Below, piece after piece: positions 36,773 to 46,673 of a DNA stretch of 64,000 nucleotides. This stretch comes from Treponema lecithinolyticum ATCC 700332. Its GTDB lineage: Bacteria > Spirochaetota > Spirochaetia > Treponematales > Treponemataceae. The notes below the pieces were generated by a model that had not been told where the DNA came from, made no database searches, and was given only the letters and a program-made list of their open reading frames with translations. The translations under genes and the position numbers were made by a program. The DNA lies in the NCBI GenBank assembly GCA_000468055.1, contig KI260564.1:150536-214535 (forward strand), in the 5' to 3' direction. Each line of letters begins with the position of its first letter. Within the stretch, counting starts at the first letter, position 1.

Positions 36773-38054
36773 AAAAAGTATACGTATATTTTCTGCGCTT
36801 ATTTTAACGGCATTTGCCGCAGCCGTTTTATATTTTGCAGGTTCGATTGTTTTTGCTTTAAAGCAAGGACCTGAGCGGGCAGAACGGGATTTTATAAAAT
36901 TAAGCGATCAAATCAATTCCGACGCCGATTCTTTAAACCGCTACCAAGCATCTGAACATAAATACATTGCAGCTTTTATAATTTATTCTCAACAAAACAC
37001 GCTTTTTGCCTATCCGGCATCTTCAAACTTAATACAAACCGATACGGCAGGAACTCCGATATTACGTAATTCTTCACCGTTTATAAAAATATTTAATACT
37101 TCGCTAAGCGTGTCTCAAATGCCGAATACCGTGCTTAGCGCGGCAATATACACGCTGCACCCCTCGGATATTTACAATCCGGCACGGATTTCGTTTTTAG
37201 CCGTACTTGTGTGCACGCTTGCAGTTTTTACCGTACTTGTGTATTACGCAGCTTCAGCAAAAACAAGTGCATCAGACACCGAAAACACAAGCGAAAAAAT
37301 CATACCCGACTACTCTATACAAAGCGAAGATATCGATTTTAACGCAGCATCCGATTATAACGGCATAGCTGAATATGATACGGAAAATATGTATGACGAA
37401 GCTGAACAGAGTATGGCTGTACAAAACAGCTTACCGTCTTTTGCCGAACCGGATTTACCCTTGCAGCCTGAAATGGAATACGAAGAAAAAACGGGAACTG
37501 AAGCTCAACCGCAAGCCCATAATTCCGAACCTTTTGCAGATCCTATGGGATTGTTTTCTCCTGCAACGGGTGTAGGATGGGAGTCGTATTTGGAAACAAG
37601 GCTTGATGCGGAATTGGTACGCTCTTCTTCTTCGGAGCAGGATTTGGCACTTATTTTACTGCGTATACGCGGCAGCGAACAGCGGCCCGACATATTGGCA
37701 AAAGCGGCGGCAATTTTAATAGAAATCTTTAAATTCCGCGATTTTGTATTTGAATATAAAAAAGACGGCTTTGCCGGTATTTTGCTTAATATGAACTTAG
37801 ATCAAGCTATGGTATTGGCAGAAACACTGTATACCCGCTTATGCGATTTGCTTAAAAACGAATATATGGATGAAAAACCTGCAATCGGTATTTCTACAAA
37901 ATCGCTTCGCCTTTTACCCGGCAGCCGCTTGCTTACCGAAGCCGCCCAAGCGCTTGAAAAAGCTTTGTGCGAAAAAGATATGCCCATCGTTGCATTTAGG
38001 GTAAATCCGGACAAATACCGCCGCTTTGTAGCCGAATCCGGCACGGACATGTAA
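36759..38054 (+). CDS. membrane protein with degenerate GGDEF-like domain
   Basis: 431 residues. One helix at about 10-30, an extracytoplasmic region, a second helix at about 148-168, an acidic linker (SEDIDFNAASDYNGIAEYDT), then a ~160-residue C-terminal domain laid out like GGDEF (WESYLETRLDAELVR ... LALILLRI ... FEYKKDGFAGILL ... AIGIST ... LLTEAAQALEKAL). The GGDEF motif itself is replaced by KKDGF, so cyclase activity is not expected. ATG 36759 has GGAG 7 bases upstream and overlaps brnQ by 14 bases, so it is translationally coupled. A substrate-binding or sensory role is inference. Confidence 0.65.
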   Translation: MNKNEKSIRIFSALILTAFAAAVLYFAGSIVFALKQGPERAERDFIKLSDQINSDADSLNRYQASEHKYIAAFIIYSQQNTLFAYPASSNLIQTDTAGTPILRNSSPFIKIFNTSLSVSQMPNTVLSAAIYTLHPSDIYNPARISFLAVLVCTLAVFTVLVYYAASAKTSASDTENTSEKIIPDYSIQSEDIDFNAASDYNGIAEYDTENMYDEAEQSMAVQNSLPSFAEPDLPLQPEMEYEEKTGTEAQPQAHNSEPFADPMGLFSPATGVGWESYLETRLDAELVRSSSSEQDLALILLRIRGSEQRPDILAKAAAILIEIFKFRDFVFEYKKDGFAGILLNMNLDQAMVLAETLYTRLCDLLKNEYMDEKPAIGISTKSLRLLPGSRLLTEAAQALEKALCEKDMPIVAFRVNPDKYRRFVAESGTDM

Positions 38055-38078
38055 CACTCCGGCACGTTCGTCCGCAGA

Positions 38079-38131
38079 CCGCATAAAACCGGCGCGCGCC
38101 AGCGCGTTAACCGGATGCGGCGCAGCTTTTT
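38079..38131. terminator. GC-rich hairpin between convergent genes
   Basis: CCGCAT/ATGCGG (38079-38084 and 38115-38120) encloses CCGG/CCGG and CGCGC/GCGCG stems. A run of six T at 38126-38131 follows on the plus strand, so it probably terminates the brnQ unit and perhaps the long minus-strand unit. Confidence 0.6.
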
Positions 38132-38135
38132 TGCT

Positions 38136-38816
38136 TTAGTTATTGAGCGCCCGTGCAGGTACGCTTTGCCGCTCGCCTGCGCTGCGCAGTTCGTTTTGTC
38201 CGCCGCCGCTTGCGGATACTTTTTCTTTATTTATCGCTTTTTCCAAATCGGCAATACCGGATTCGCCGGGGTATTGTTTTGTATATGCGAGCAGCACTTC
38301 TTTTGCTTGCTCGGTTTTATCCAAAGCAGCCGAAACGAGTATATAGTTTACGCAAATATCTTTATCATACGGATATTCGGCGTACAAAGCGGCGTACAAT
38401 GTTTCCGCTTTAAGTAAATCACCTTTTTGACCGTATATCCATGCTATCGATTTTTTTAAAATAAGGTTTTTATCGTCAAGCTTGGCAAGCGCTTGATATT
38501 CTTTAAGCGCTTCGTCCCAGTTTTTTGCAAGAGCGCTGTTCCGCGCTATTTTAAAACGCAATTCCGTATCGCTTTTTATTCCCGTAGCAGCCGCTTTTTT
38601 GTACAATTCCACTGCTTTATCGTGTTTTCCCAATTCCGCGTATAAATCTGCAAGCAGATAGTATTCGGCGCCCAAATCCGCAATAGCCGACGGCGCCGAA
38701 TACGCTTTGCGCACCGAAGATGCCGGCGAAACCGAAGAACAGGATAAAAAAAACACGGCACTCATGCATACAGCAAAAGCGGCGCATCTGCGGCGCACAC
38801 GGATATACAGCATCAT
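38136..38816 (-). CDS. TPR lipoprotein
   Basis: 226-residue lipoprotein: signal peptide with lipobox FFLSC (Cys near 26), then about four tetratricopeptide repeats (YYLLADLYAELGKHDKAVELYKKA shortened: LADLYAELGKHDKAVELYKK; NWDEALKEYQALAKLD; GDLLKAETLYAALYAEYP). The C-terminal ~30 residues are Ser/Gly-rich and unstructured. Such TPR lipoproteins are common periplasmic scaffolds in spirochaetes. It starts within the upp stop (TAATG) and is the last gene of the long unit. Confidence 0.8.
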   Translation of the reverse strand: MMLYIRVRRRCAAFAVCMSAVFFLSCSSVSPASSVRKAYSAPSAIADLGAEYYLLADLYAELGKHDKAVELYKKAAATGIKSDTELRFKIARNSALAKNWDEALKEYQALAKLDDKNLILKKSIAWIYGQKGDLLKAETLYAALYAEYPYDKDICVNYILVSAALDKTEQAKEVLLAYTKQYPGESGIADLEKAINKEKVSASGGGQNELRSAGERQSVPARALNN

Positions 38817-39883
38817 TAGCGGTCTAAAACCGTTTGTTCGATTTTACGCAATTGCGAGCGGTACAAGCCTGCAATATTCGAACCGTAGTCGGCTATAAGC
38901 TGCATAATATTGCGCGGTGCATTTTCGGTATCGGTACCGTTTAAGCGGTCGCCGGCATCGCCTAAGCCGGGCATAATATACGCGGCGCTGTTTAACACCG
39001 GGTCCATCCACAGCGTATAGCACGTACAGTTTTCCAAAGCGCGCACTACACGCAAACTGCCTTTAAGGGCGGCAATTACGTTAAAAAACTTTATTGAACG
39101 CGGCTTTATGTTTTGCTCCAAAAGGTATTTAACAATAGTAACCAAAGAGCCGCCGGTTGCGTTCATCGGGTCAGCAAAAATAAGGTCTTTACCGTCCATT
39201 TCTTCAAGGTTAAAAAAGGATTTATCCAAATCGAGTATATATTCCATGTCGGATTCAAGTTTAGATTCATCTCTTTTAATTTTAAACAGCGCAAAGGGCG
39301 TAACATAGCCGTGCGAAGAGTATTCTTCTATTTCTTTAGACATAATCATCGACGGAAGCAAAGCTCCGCGAAGCATTACGCACATAACCGAATTTTCAAT
39401 TTTAAAATCGATATCCGGAATTTTATGAACCGAATAGTTTTGCACGGGCGCGCTCACCGGCGTTTTTACTACCAAATAGTTTTTGTGATCCGTTTTATCG
39501 CAGGCAAACGCCATACGGAACAGCATTTCGTACGCCCGCTGGCAATAATATACGAATTCGTTGTGCCCCGTTTTAATATCGCGAAGCTTTGCAATAACGC
39601 GGGAAGCTTCGGCATGGGCTGAAGGCTCGGTTTCAAACGAAAAAACTTTTAACGCAGGCACTTCTGTACATATTTCCTGCATTAAGTGTCCCATTTCGTT
39701 AAACACATCGATTACTTTTTTTTCTTCGTTTGCAATGGATGAACTAAAGCCTCCTGCGGAAATCAAACTAAAAGAAGTTAAAGCACGCTCGTACATAGCG
39801 TCCATGCGCGCCAAATAATCCTGATCTTTTTCGGTTAAATATCCGTCCAAAGCTTCCGCTTTTAATATAACTTTTGAATTCAT
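38816..39883 (-). CDS. upp: uracil phosphoribosyltransferase with N-terminal extension
   Basis: 355 residues against ~209 for ordinary Upp. The C-terminal ~200 hold the enzyme: [18 protein letters not shown], the PRPP loop DPMNATGGS (from D238) and the uracil-binding [13 protein letters not shown]. It converts uracil and PRPP to UMP in pyrimidine salvage. The first ~150 residues ([22 protein letters not shown], then [20 protein letters not shown]) are helical and belong to no family I recognise. GGAGG precedes the ATG by about 10 bases. It sits 18 bases after a lipoprotein gene. Confidence 0.9.
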   Translation of the reverse strand: MNSKVILKAEALDGYLTEKDQDYLARMDAMYERALTSFSLISAGGFSSSIANEEKKVIDVFNEMGHLMQEICTEVPALKVFSFETEPSAHAEASRVIAKLRDIKTGHNEFVYYCQRAYEMLFRMAFACDKTDHKNYLVVKTPVSAPVQNYSVHKIPDIDFKIENSVMCVMLRGALLPSMIMSKEIEEYSSHGYVTPFALFKIKRDESKLESDMEYILDLDKSFFNLEEMDGKDLIFADPMNATGGSLVTIVKYLLEQNIKPRSIKFFNVIAALKGSLRVVRALENCTCYTLWMDPVLNSAAYIMPGLGDAGDRLNGTDTENAPRNIMQLIADYGSNIAGLYRSQLRKIEQTVLDR

Positions 39884-39901
39884 GTGTGCAACGCCCTCCC
39901 G

Positions 39902-40819
39902 TTATTTTTTTTGTATAAATCCTGCAAAAAGCGAAGGTTCTACAACCAAATTGTCGATTTCCAATATATTGCCCGCTTGTTCGCTCACTTTAAGATTTGT
40001 TCCCAAAACGGCAAAACGGAACAGCTTTGCAGCAATTTTTGAAGCGCGCTCATCGCTCATTTGTAATCGCATATGTAAAAGCGCATAATCGTTTTTATAC
40101 GGTTGTACCGTTCCTACGGCAAATTCGATTGCCAAAGTAATGGGAGCCCCTGCCATTGCGGGAAGCAGTGTTCCCGCTTCGCTCATATAAAACGCAGCTT
40201 TTTCCGGCTCGTTGAGTAAACTGCGTACCGGAACCGGATTACCTTGTTCATCGTTTAAAGACGGCCAATTAAGCGCGAGCTCCGTTTTTTCCGTAAAAAT
40301 GCGGCTGTATTTTTTTTGCATAGGAAAAACGGCTTTGTTTGAAATAAAAATATGGGCGGAATCGGGGTTTGCCGCTTCAATACCATACTGCCAGTTTTTG
40401 TGCGGGTATACCTTATCTTTTTCCGTTTGAAACTCATTTGTCCAGCCGTTTTTTTTGCTTAACGCCGCAGTAAAAAATAAAGCAGGGTACGAGCCTTCTG
40501 CCGCAAGCTGAAAAAGTACATCGGTTTTTCCCTTGTCTTTTTGCTGCACAAAAAAAGCTGCGTACAACACAGACGTGCGCTTCATTAACTTTTGTAACGA
40601 GCGCGCATCCAGCGAAGGAAGCCATGCGCGGGCTAGCGCCGATACAAACGCTTCGTTTGAACGGACCGGTATACGAAGGTACAAATCGGCATCGCTGTCA
40701 AACAAAGTAAACATATCCGCAGCCGGTGCTGCAGGAACGGTTTTACAGGAAACCGTATACAGCACCAAAAACAAAACGCAAAGGGCGGCAATACATAAAA
40801 GGCTATTATGCTTTTTCAA
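39902..40819 (-). CDS. putative lipoprotein, ~305 aa
   Basis: Unknown lipoprotein. A basic start and hydrophobic helix lead to the lipobox LYTVSC; the rest contains DADLYLRIPVRSNEAFVSAL and later EKAAFYMSEAGTLLPAMAG and matches no family I know. The frame runs up to an ATG at 40864 inside ileS, but TTG 40819 has GGGAGG 6 bases upstream and starts the signal peptide properly, so I use it; it overlaps the ileS stop by 14 bases. The TTG at 40822 is the alternative. Probably exported and membrane-anchored. Confidence 0.65.
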   Translation of the reverse strand: MKKHNSLLCIAALCVLFLVLYTVSCKTVPAAPAADMFTLFDSDADLYLRIPVRSNEAFVSALARAWLPSLDARSLQKLMKRTSVLYAAFFVQQKDKGKTDVLFQLAAEGSYPALFFTAALSKKNGWTNEFQTEKDKVYPHKNWQYGIEAANPDSAHIFISNKAVFPMQKKYSRIFTEKTELALNWPSLNDEQGNPVPVRSLLNEPEKAAFYMSEAGTLLPAMAGAPITLAIEFAVGTVQPYKNDYALLHMRLQMSDERASKIAAKLFRFAVLGTNLKVSEQAGNILEIDNLVVEPSLFAGFIQKK

Positions 40820-43800
40820 CAAGCGCCTCCCAGCTAAGCGTACCGGCTTCAATACAAGATGCACCGCTCAAGCAGTCTTTCCATTGAGCTTGCACGGCAA
40901 GCGTTTCGGCTACGATATAATCATTAAACATATCAAAAGCTTTTTTCAGTTCAGCCGTTTTATCTGTACTTGCAGCAGCGTTTGATGCGCTTACGGTCAG
41001 TTTTATGCGGTCGGTTACTTCAAGTCCTTTTTCTTTGCGCAAACTTTGTACGCCGCGCACTAAATCGCGCACATAGCCTTCCAACTTTAATTCTTCGGTA
41101 ATTTCCGAATCCAAAGCAACGGTAAGTGTTCCTTCATTAACAACTTTTAAGCTTGCTTTTTCCAGCCGCTCTACGATTATTTTGTCTTTTGTCAACTCAA
41201 CCGTTTTACCGTCCACATCTATACTCAGCACGGCGCCGTCCAACAGCGATTGAATTGCCTGTTGATCTATATTTTCGATAATGGAAGACGCTTTTTTCAT
41301 AAGCGCTCCGAGCTCTTTACCGAGCGTGCGGAAATTCGCTTTAGCTTTGTATTCAACCAATTCATCTTCGCGCTCGTGAAACACCACTTTTTTTACGTTC
41401 AGCTCTTCACGGATTGATTCTTCCATAGACAAAAGTACGGTTTTTTCTTCCGTGCTGCGTGTAACGAATTCCACGCTTTTAAGCGGCTGCCTGATTTTAA
41501 GATTATATTGGTAGCGCAAAGAACGTCCCATGGAAACCGCTTTTTGTACGGTTGCCATTTTAAACTCCAGTTCGCCGTCGCGTTTTGAAGCGTCGTATAC
41601 CGGATAATCGGCTAAGTGAACCGAAAGCGGGTCGTTTTCGCTTTTTAAATTTTGCCACATAGCTTCGGTTATAAACGGAATAAAAGGAGAAGCGGCAAGC
41701 ACAAAGGTTTTTAGCGCACAATACAAAGCTTCGTATGCTTCAAGTTTATCCGCATCGTTTTCACTTTTCCAAAAGCGGCGGCGGCTTCTTCTGATGTACC
41801 AATTATTTAACTGGTCGATAAAGGCTACCAGAGGATCTATAGCTGCCGACAAATCGTACACATCCATCGCTTCGGTTACGTCCTTTACCAGCTTTTGTGT
41901 AATCGATAAAATCCAGCGGTCGAGCGGATTTACCGGCTGTTTGCCGTTAAAAGCGGTACCGCTAGCTTGAATTTTATCGATATTGGCATAGGTTATAAAA
42001 AAGCTGTACGAGTTCCACAAGGGAATAAGTATGCCTTTAAGCACATCCCTTACCCCTTCATCCGAATACTTAAGGTCGTCCGCTTTTACCGCCGACGAAT
42101 GTATTAAAAACAAACGGACGGCATCCGCTCCGAATTGGTTTATAACGTCGGCAGGGTCGGTATAGTTGCGTAAACTTTTGGACATCTTTTTACCGTCGGA
42201 AGCTAAAATAAGACCGTTAACGATGCAGTTTTTAAAAGCCGGTTTGTCGAACAACGCCGCCGCCAAAACGGTTAACGTATAAAACCAGCCGCGCGTTTGA
42301 TCCAAACCTTCGGATATAAAATCTGCGGGAAAATGGTTTTCAAAGTATTCTTTATTTTCAAACGGATAGTGATTTTGCGCATACGGCATAGACCCCGATT
42401 CAAACCAACAGTCGAGAACTTCAGGTATACGCTTCATTGTTTTTCCGCACGAACAGGGAATGGTAATTTTATCCACAAAGTGTTTGTGTAAATCTTCAGG
42501 ATATACACCCGAAAGCTCTTTTAATTCGTCGCGGCTTCCGACACAAATTGTTTTGCCGCAGTCCGGACATTTCCAAATGGGAAGCGGATTACCCCAATAA
42601 CGGTTACGGCTTATAGCCCAATCGCGCGCTCCTTCAAGCCATTTACCGAAGCGTCCGTTTTTTATGTGTGCCGGCTGCCAGTCGATTTGCTCGTTTGCTT
42701 TTAAAAGTTCTGCACGGATCGATTCCACTTTTACAAACCAACTGCCTACGGCGCGGTAAATAAGCGGACTTGAACAACGCCAGCAGTGCGGATACGCGTG
42801 CAAAATTTGTTCGCGTTTTACCAGTTTTTTTTCGTTTTTTAAACGTTCGATAATATCTTTATCGCAGTCTTTAACAAAACGCCCCTGATATTCGCTTACT
42901 TCGGCTGTAAATTTGCATTCGCCGTCTACAGGACACACAACCGGAATTCCACTTCCTTTAAATAATTTATTGTCTTCTTCACCGAAACCGGGAGCCGTAT
43001 GTACAATGCCGGTTCCGTCTTCGGTTGTTACAAAGTCTCCGATAAAAACGCGGAATGCGCCGATTGAAGCTATTGTTTGACTTTGCGCCGCGTTGCCGTC
43101 TTGCACAAATCCTTCTTTTGCCAAATGCGCAAAATAGGGAAAAAGCGGCTCGTAACGCATATCCTTTAATGCGCTTCCCTTTTTTTTCCATACGATTTTA
43201 TATTCATCAGGATTTTTATAGTATGCGCTTAAACGGGATTCCGCCAAAATATAGCATTCTTCGCCGTCTTTAACTTTTACATAGTCGATATCGCTTCCCA
43301 CTGCAAGACCAAGGTTTGACGGCAGCGTCCACGGAGTAGTCGTCCACGCTAAAAGGTAAGTTGCGCCGTTTGTGCAATCGCTGTCGCCTAAGCTTTGGGG
43401 AACATCCGTTACTTTAAAACGCACTGTTACGGCAGGATCGTGTACATCTTTATAGCCGCCCAAATTTAATTCGTGATTGGAAAGCACGGTTGCGCAGCGC
43501 GGACAATAGGGTAAAATATAGTGACCTTCATACAAAAGGCCTTTTTCCCACAAACGTTTCAGCACCCACCAAATGGACTCCATGTAGTCGGGGTTCATGG
43601 TTTTATAATCGTTATCGAAGTCAACCCAGCGTCCCAAACGGGTAACGGTATGCTTCCACTCTTTTACATAGCGCAAAACGCTGGCGCGGCACGCTTCGTT
43701 AAATTCGGCAACTCCGTATTTTTCTATATCGGTTTTACAATTAAGGTTAAGTTCTTTTTCTATAAGGTTTTCTACGGGCAGTCCATGGCAATCCCAGCCG

Positions 43801-44048
43801 AAACGCCGTTCGACTTTTTTACCTTTCATCGTTTGATATCGCGGAATAATATCTTTTATAGTACCGGGAATAAAATGACCGAAATGAGGCAAACCCGTAG
43901 CAAAGGGCGGTCCGTCGTAAAAAACATATTCGCTGCAGCCTTCGCGCTGCTGCACGGATTTTTTAAACACATCGTTTTTTTCCCAAAAAGCGAGTATATC
44001 TTCTTCTTGTTTTGAAAAATCTACCTTGGGATCAACCGGTTTATACAA
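40806..44048 (-). CDS. ileS: isoleucyl-tRNA synthetase
   Basis: Class I synthetase of 1080 residues that charges tRNA-Ile and edits Val. It has the HIGH-like motif GLPHFGHFIPGTIKD, the editing domain (YLLAWTTTPWTLPSN), KMSKS in DGKKMSKSLRNY, and a long C-terminal anticodon-binding region. The eukaryote-like length and sequence (RFGWDCHGLPVENLIEKEL) put it in the IleS2 type, which in other bacteria can be mupirocin-resistant; resistance is not shown here. The start is TTG after AGAGG. A CPxC-type Zn pair (WKCPDCGKTICVG) is internal. clpC ends 59 bases upstream. Confidence 0.96.
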   Translation of the reverse strand: MYKPVDPKVDFSKQEEDILAFWEKNDVFKKSVQQREGCSEYVFYDGPPFATGLPHFGHFIPGTIKDIIPRYQTMKGKKVERRFGWDCHGLPVENLIEKELNLNCKTDIEKYGVAEFNEACRASVLRYVKEWKHTVTRLGRWVDFDNDYKTMNPDYMESIWWVLKRLWEKGLLYEGHYILPYCPRCATVLSNHELNLGGYKDVHDPAVTVRFKVTDVPQSLGDSDCTNGATYLLAWTTTPWTLPSNLGLAVGSDIDYVKVKDGEECYILAESRLSAYYKNPDEYKIVWKKKGSALKDMRYEPLFPYFAHLAKEGFVQDGNAAQSQTIASIGAFRVFIGDFVTTEDGTGIVHTAPGFGEEDNKLFKGSGIPVVCPVDGECKFTAEVSEYQGRFVKDCDKDIIERLKNEKKLVKREQILHAYPHCWRCSSPLIYRAVGSWFVKVESIRAELLKANEQIDWQPAHIKNGRFGKWLEGARDWAISRNRYWGNPLPIWKCPDCGKTICVGSRDELKELSGVYPEDLHKHFVDKITIPCSCGKTMKRIPEVLDCWFESGSMPYAQNHYPFENKEYFENHFPADFISEGLDQTRGWFYTLTVLAAALFDKPAFKNCIVNGLILASDGKKMSKSLRNYTDPADVINQFGADAVRLFLIHSSAVKADDLKYSDEGVRDVLKGILIPLWNSYSFFITYANIDKIQASGTAFNGKQPVNPLDRWILSITQKLVKDVTEAMDVYDLSAAIDPLVAFIDQLNNWYIRRSRRRFWKSENDADKLEAYEALYCALKTFVLAASPFIPFITEAMWQNLKSENDPLSVHLADYPVYDASKRDGELEFKMATVQKAVSMGRSLRYQYNLKIRQPLKSVEFVTRSTEEKTVLLSMEESIREELNVKKVVFHEREDELVEYKAKANFRTLGKELGALMKKASSIIENIDQQAIQSLLDGAVLSIDVDGKTVELTKDKIIVERLEKASLKVVNEGTLTVALDSEITEELKLEGYVRDLVRGVQSLRKEKGLEVTDRIKLTVSASNAAASTDKTAELKKAFDMFNDYIVAETLAVQAQWKDCLSGASCIEAGTLSWEALVEKA

Positions 44049-44107
44049 AATACAGCCTCTCTGATAAAAGTGTAGAAACCGATTGTAGCGTAAAACCCAA
44101 AAAAATT

Positions 44108-46660
44108 CTAGTGCAGCACGTGTTCTTGCGTTGTTTCAAGCAATCCGTGCACGCTGTCCGATTCGCCGATATGAGCTGCTTTTTGTATGCGTAAGCACAA
44201 AGACTCTTCGCCTTTGCTTTTTTTGCAATCGATAACAACGGTATCGCCTTCGCTGCATTCCGAAGCGATTATTTTTAAAGCAAGTACGTCTTCAATTTCG
44301 CGCTGAATTAAGCGTCGCATGGGGCGTGCACCGAAAGCCGGCTCGTAGCCGTGTTCGGAAAGAAAAGTGCGCGCTTTTGACGTAAGTTTTAGCCTTATGT
44401 GCTGTTCGCTTAAGCGCTGAGAAAATTCGGCAAGCTGAATGTCCAAAACGGCGGACACTTCGGCAGAGGATAAGGGCTTAAATACAACCGTATCGTCTAT
44501 ACGGTTTATCAATTCAGGGCTTAAAATCCGTTTTAATTCGTTAAGCGCATCCGCTTTTATGCTTTTATAGTCCATAATCGCAGCGCTTGCCGAAGAAAAT
44601 CCCAAACGGTTTTCGTTCGAAATACTGCGCACACCGGCATTACTGGTCATAATAATAATGGTATTTCTAAAATTTACCGTATGTCCGAGACTGTCTTTTA
44701 ATTCGCCTTCTTCCAAAACTTGGAGTAATAAGTTAAACACATCCGAATGGGCTTTTTCTATTTCATCGAGCAATACGATTGAATACGGATTGCGCCGCAC
44801 TTTTTCAGTAAGCAAACCTCCGTCTTCGTAGCCAACATAGCCCGGAGGCGCTCCCACAAGGCGGCTGGAATTGTGTTTTTCCATGTAATCGCTCATATCT
44901 ATGCGGATTAATGCGTCTTCCGAACCGAACAAAAACTTTGCAAGCGTTTTTGCCAAAAGTGTTTTTCCCACACCGGTAGGTCCTAAAAAAATAAAAGAGC
45001 CTAAAGGACGTTTTACCGAAGAAACTCCGGAGCGTGAACGGCGGACGGCAGAACACACAACGTTTACCGCTTCGTCTTGACCTACTACGTACTTGTGCAA
45101 TTCATCTTCCATACGCATTAAACGCGAACTTTCCGAATCGCTTAACTGCTCAACCGGAATTCCGGTCATACCGGCTACCACCGTGCATACATCGCCGGTT
45201 TGTACGGTATTGCCGGCACCGGAGCGGCGGTTTTTACCGATGGTTTCAAGCTGACTGCGCAGCGCGCGCACTTGGTCTCGTATACCGGCAGCGCCCTCAT
45301 AGTTTTGTTCCTGTACCATCCGCTGTTTTTCGTCGGTTAACAAAGCAATCCTTTTTTCTATTTGCGCCAATTCTTCAGGATGCGGATTGTCTTGTATTTT
45401 TTTCATTGCGCCGGTTTCGTCGAGCAAATCTATAGCCTTATCCGGCAAAAACCGGTCGGTTACGTAGCGGCGCGAAAAACGCACAATTGCATCGATAACG
45501 CCGTCTTCGTAAGTAACGCCGTGGAATTCTTCGTAGCGGCTTTTTAAGCCTTCAAGTATAGCCTTTGTTTGCTCATCGGTAGGCTCGCTTACTTGCACAA
45601 TTTGAAAACGCCGCTCCAGCGCGGTATCGCGCTCAAAATATTTGCGGTATTCTTTAAGCGTAGTAGCACCTATACACTGTAGTTCACCGCGCGACAGTGC
45701 CGGTTTAAGCATATTTGACGCATCCATAGCGCCTTCCGCCCCGCCGGCTCCGATAACGGTATGCAATTCGTCTATAAACAAAATAATGTTTTTGGATTCG
45801 CGTATTTCTTTCATTATTTTTTTTAAGCGCTCTTCGAATTCGCCGCGGTACTTTGTTCCGGCTATAACCGAGCCTAAATCCAGCGTTAAAAGCTTTTTTC
45901 CCAAAAGCCCTGCCGGCACGCGCTCTTCTATAATGCAGCGCGCCAAACCTTCAACGATAGCCGTTTTGCCTACTCCCGGCTCTCCTACCAAAACGGGATT
46001 GTTTTTACACCGGCGCGACAAAATTTGAATGACGCGCGCTATCTCTTTATCTCTGCCGACTACCGGATCCAACGTGCCCATTTTAGCCGCTTCGGTTAAA
46101 TCTCTGCTGAATTCGCGCAAAAGCGAAGAGCCTGCGCTTTGTTTTGCCGCACCGGACGAAAATCCTTGAACATGAGCGTGATGCGCCACCGGAATTTTAT
46201 TGTCGTAAGCCGAAGAAGGAATTTGAACGGAAACGATTTCGACACTGCGGCGCACTTCTTCTATGCTTATACCCGCTTTTTGAAAAAAATGGCGGCATAT
46301 ACTTTGCTCTTCGCGGATACAGCCAAGCAAAAAATGTTCGGTTCCGATATAGTCGCGCCGCATAGAACGCGATTCAACCGCCGCTATGTCAAAAACGGTT
46401 TTTAGCCGCCGCGACGGCAGAATTTCGGCAAAAGCGGTGCCGGAAGTATGAAAAGGTATGCTTTGTTCGAGGGCAAGCTGAAAGGTAAGTAAATTTATTT
46501 TAAGGTACTGCAGTAAGGCAAAGCCCACGCTTGAAGCGCTTTTTACCATAGCAAGCAATAGGTGTTCCGGCAAAAGCTGATCGGCGCCGCTTTTTCTTCC
46601 TTCTTCTTGAGCATATATACCCAAAATTTTTTGTAAACGCGGCGAAAGACCTTTTATCAT
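44108..46660 (-). CDS. clpC: ClpC-type AAA+ chaperone ATPase
   Basis: 850 residues. Order: N-domain with two Clp repeats (LSPRLQKILGIYAQEEG; about 1-150), AAA1 with Walker A GEPGVGKTAIVEGLA and B IILFIDELH, a middle coiled coil with a UVR-like QNYEGAAGIRDQVRAL (about 430-460) typical of ClpC rather than ClpB, and AAA2 with GPTGVGKTLLAKTLA and IVLLDEIEKAH. It unfolds substrates for ClpP (not in the window). ClpP-binding LGF is probably LGFSSASA (after ISNENR). It follows mcsA and mcsB, the gene order of Firmicutes stress operons. Confidence 0.95.
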   Translation of the reverse strand: MIKGLSPRLQKILGIYAQEEGRKSGADQLLPEHLLLAMVKSASSVGFALLQYLKINLLTFQLALEQSIPFHTSGTAFAEILPSRRLKTVFDIAAVESRSMRRDYIGTEHFLLGCIREEQSICRHFFQKAGISIEEVRRSVEIVSVQIPSSAYDNKIPVAHHAHVQGFSSGAAKQSAGSSLLREFSRDLTEAAKMGTLDPVVGRDKEIARVIQILSRRCKNNPVLVGEPGVGKTAIVEGLARCIIEERVPAGLLGKKLLTLDLGSVIAGTKYRGEFEERLKKIMKEIRESKNIILFIDELHTVIGAGGAEGAMDASNMLKPALSRGELQCIGATTLKEYRKYFERDTALERRFQIVQVSEPTDEQTKAILEGLKSRYEEFHGVTYEDGVIDAIVRFSRRYVTDRFLPDKAIDLLDETGAMKKIQDNPHPEELAQIEKRIALLTDEKQRMVQEQNYEGAAGIRDQVRALRSQLETIGKNRRSGAGNTVQTGDVCTVVAGMTGIPVEQLSDSESSRLMRMEDELHKYVVGQDEAVNVVCSAVRRSRSGVSSVKRPLGSFIFLGPTGVGKTLLAKTLAKFLFGSEDALIRIDMSDYMEKHNSSRLVGAPPGYVGYEDGGLLTEKVRRNPYSIVLLDEIEKAHSDVFNLLLQVLEEGELKDSLGHTVNFRNTIIIMTSNAGVRSISNENRLGFSSASAAIMDYKSIKADALNELKRILSPELINRIDDTVVFKPLSSAEVSAVLDIQLAEFSQRLSEQHIRLKLTSKARTFLSEHGYEPAFGARPMRRLIQREIEDVLALKIIASECSEGDTVVIDCKKSKGEESLCLRIQKAAHIGESDSVHGLLETTQEHVLH

Positions 46661-46673
46661 TTTTTTACCCCTT

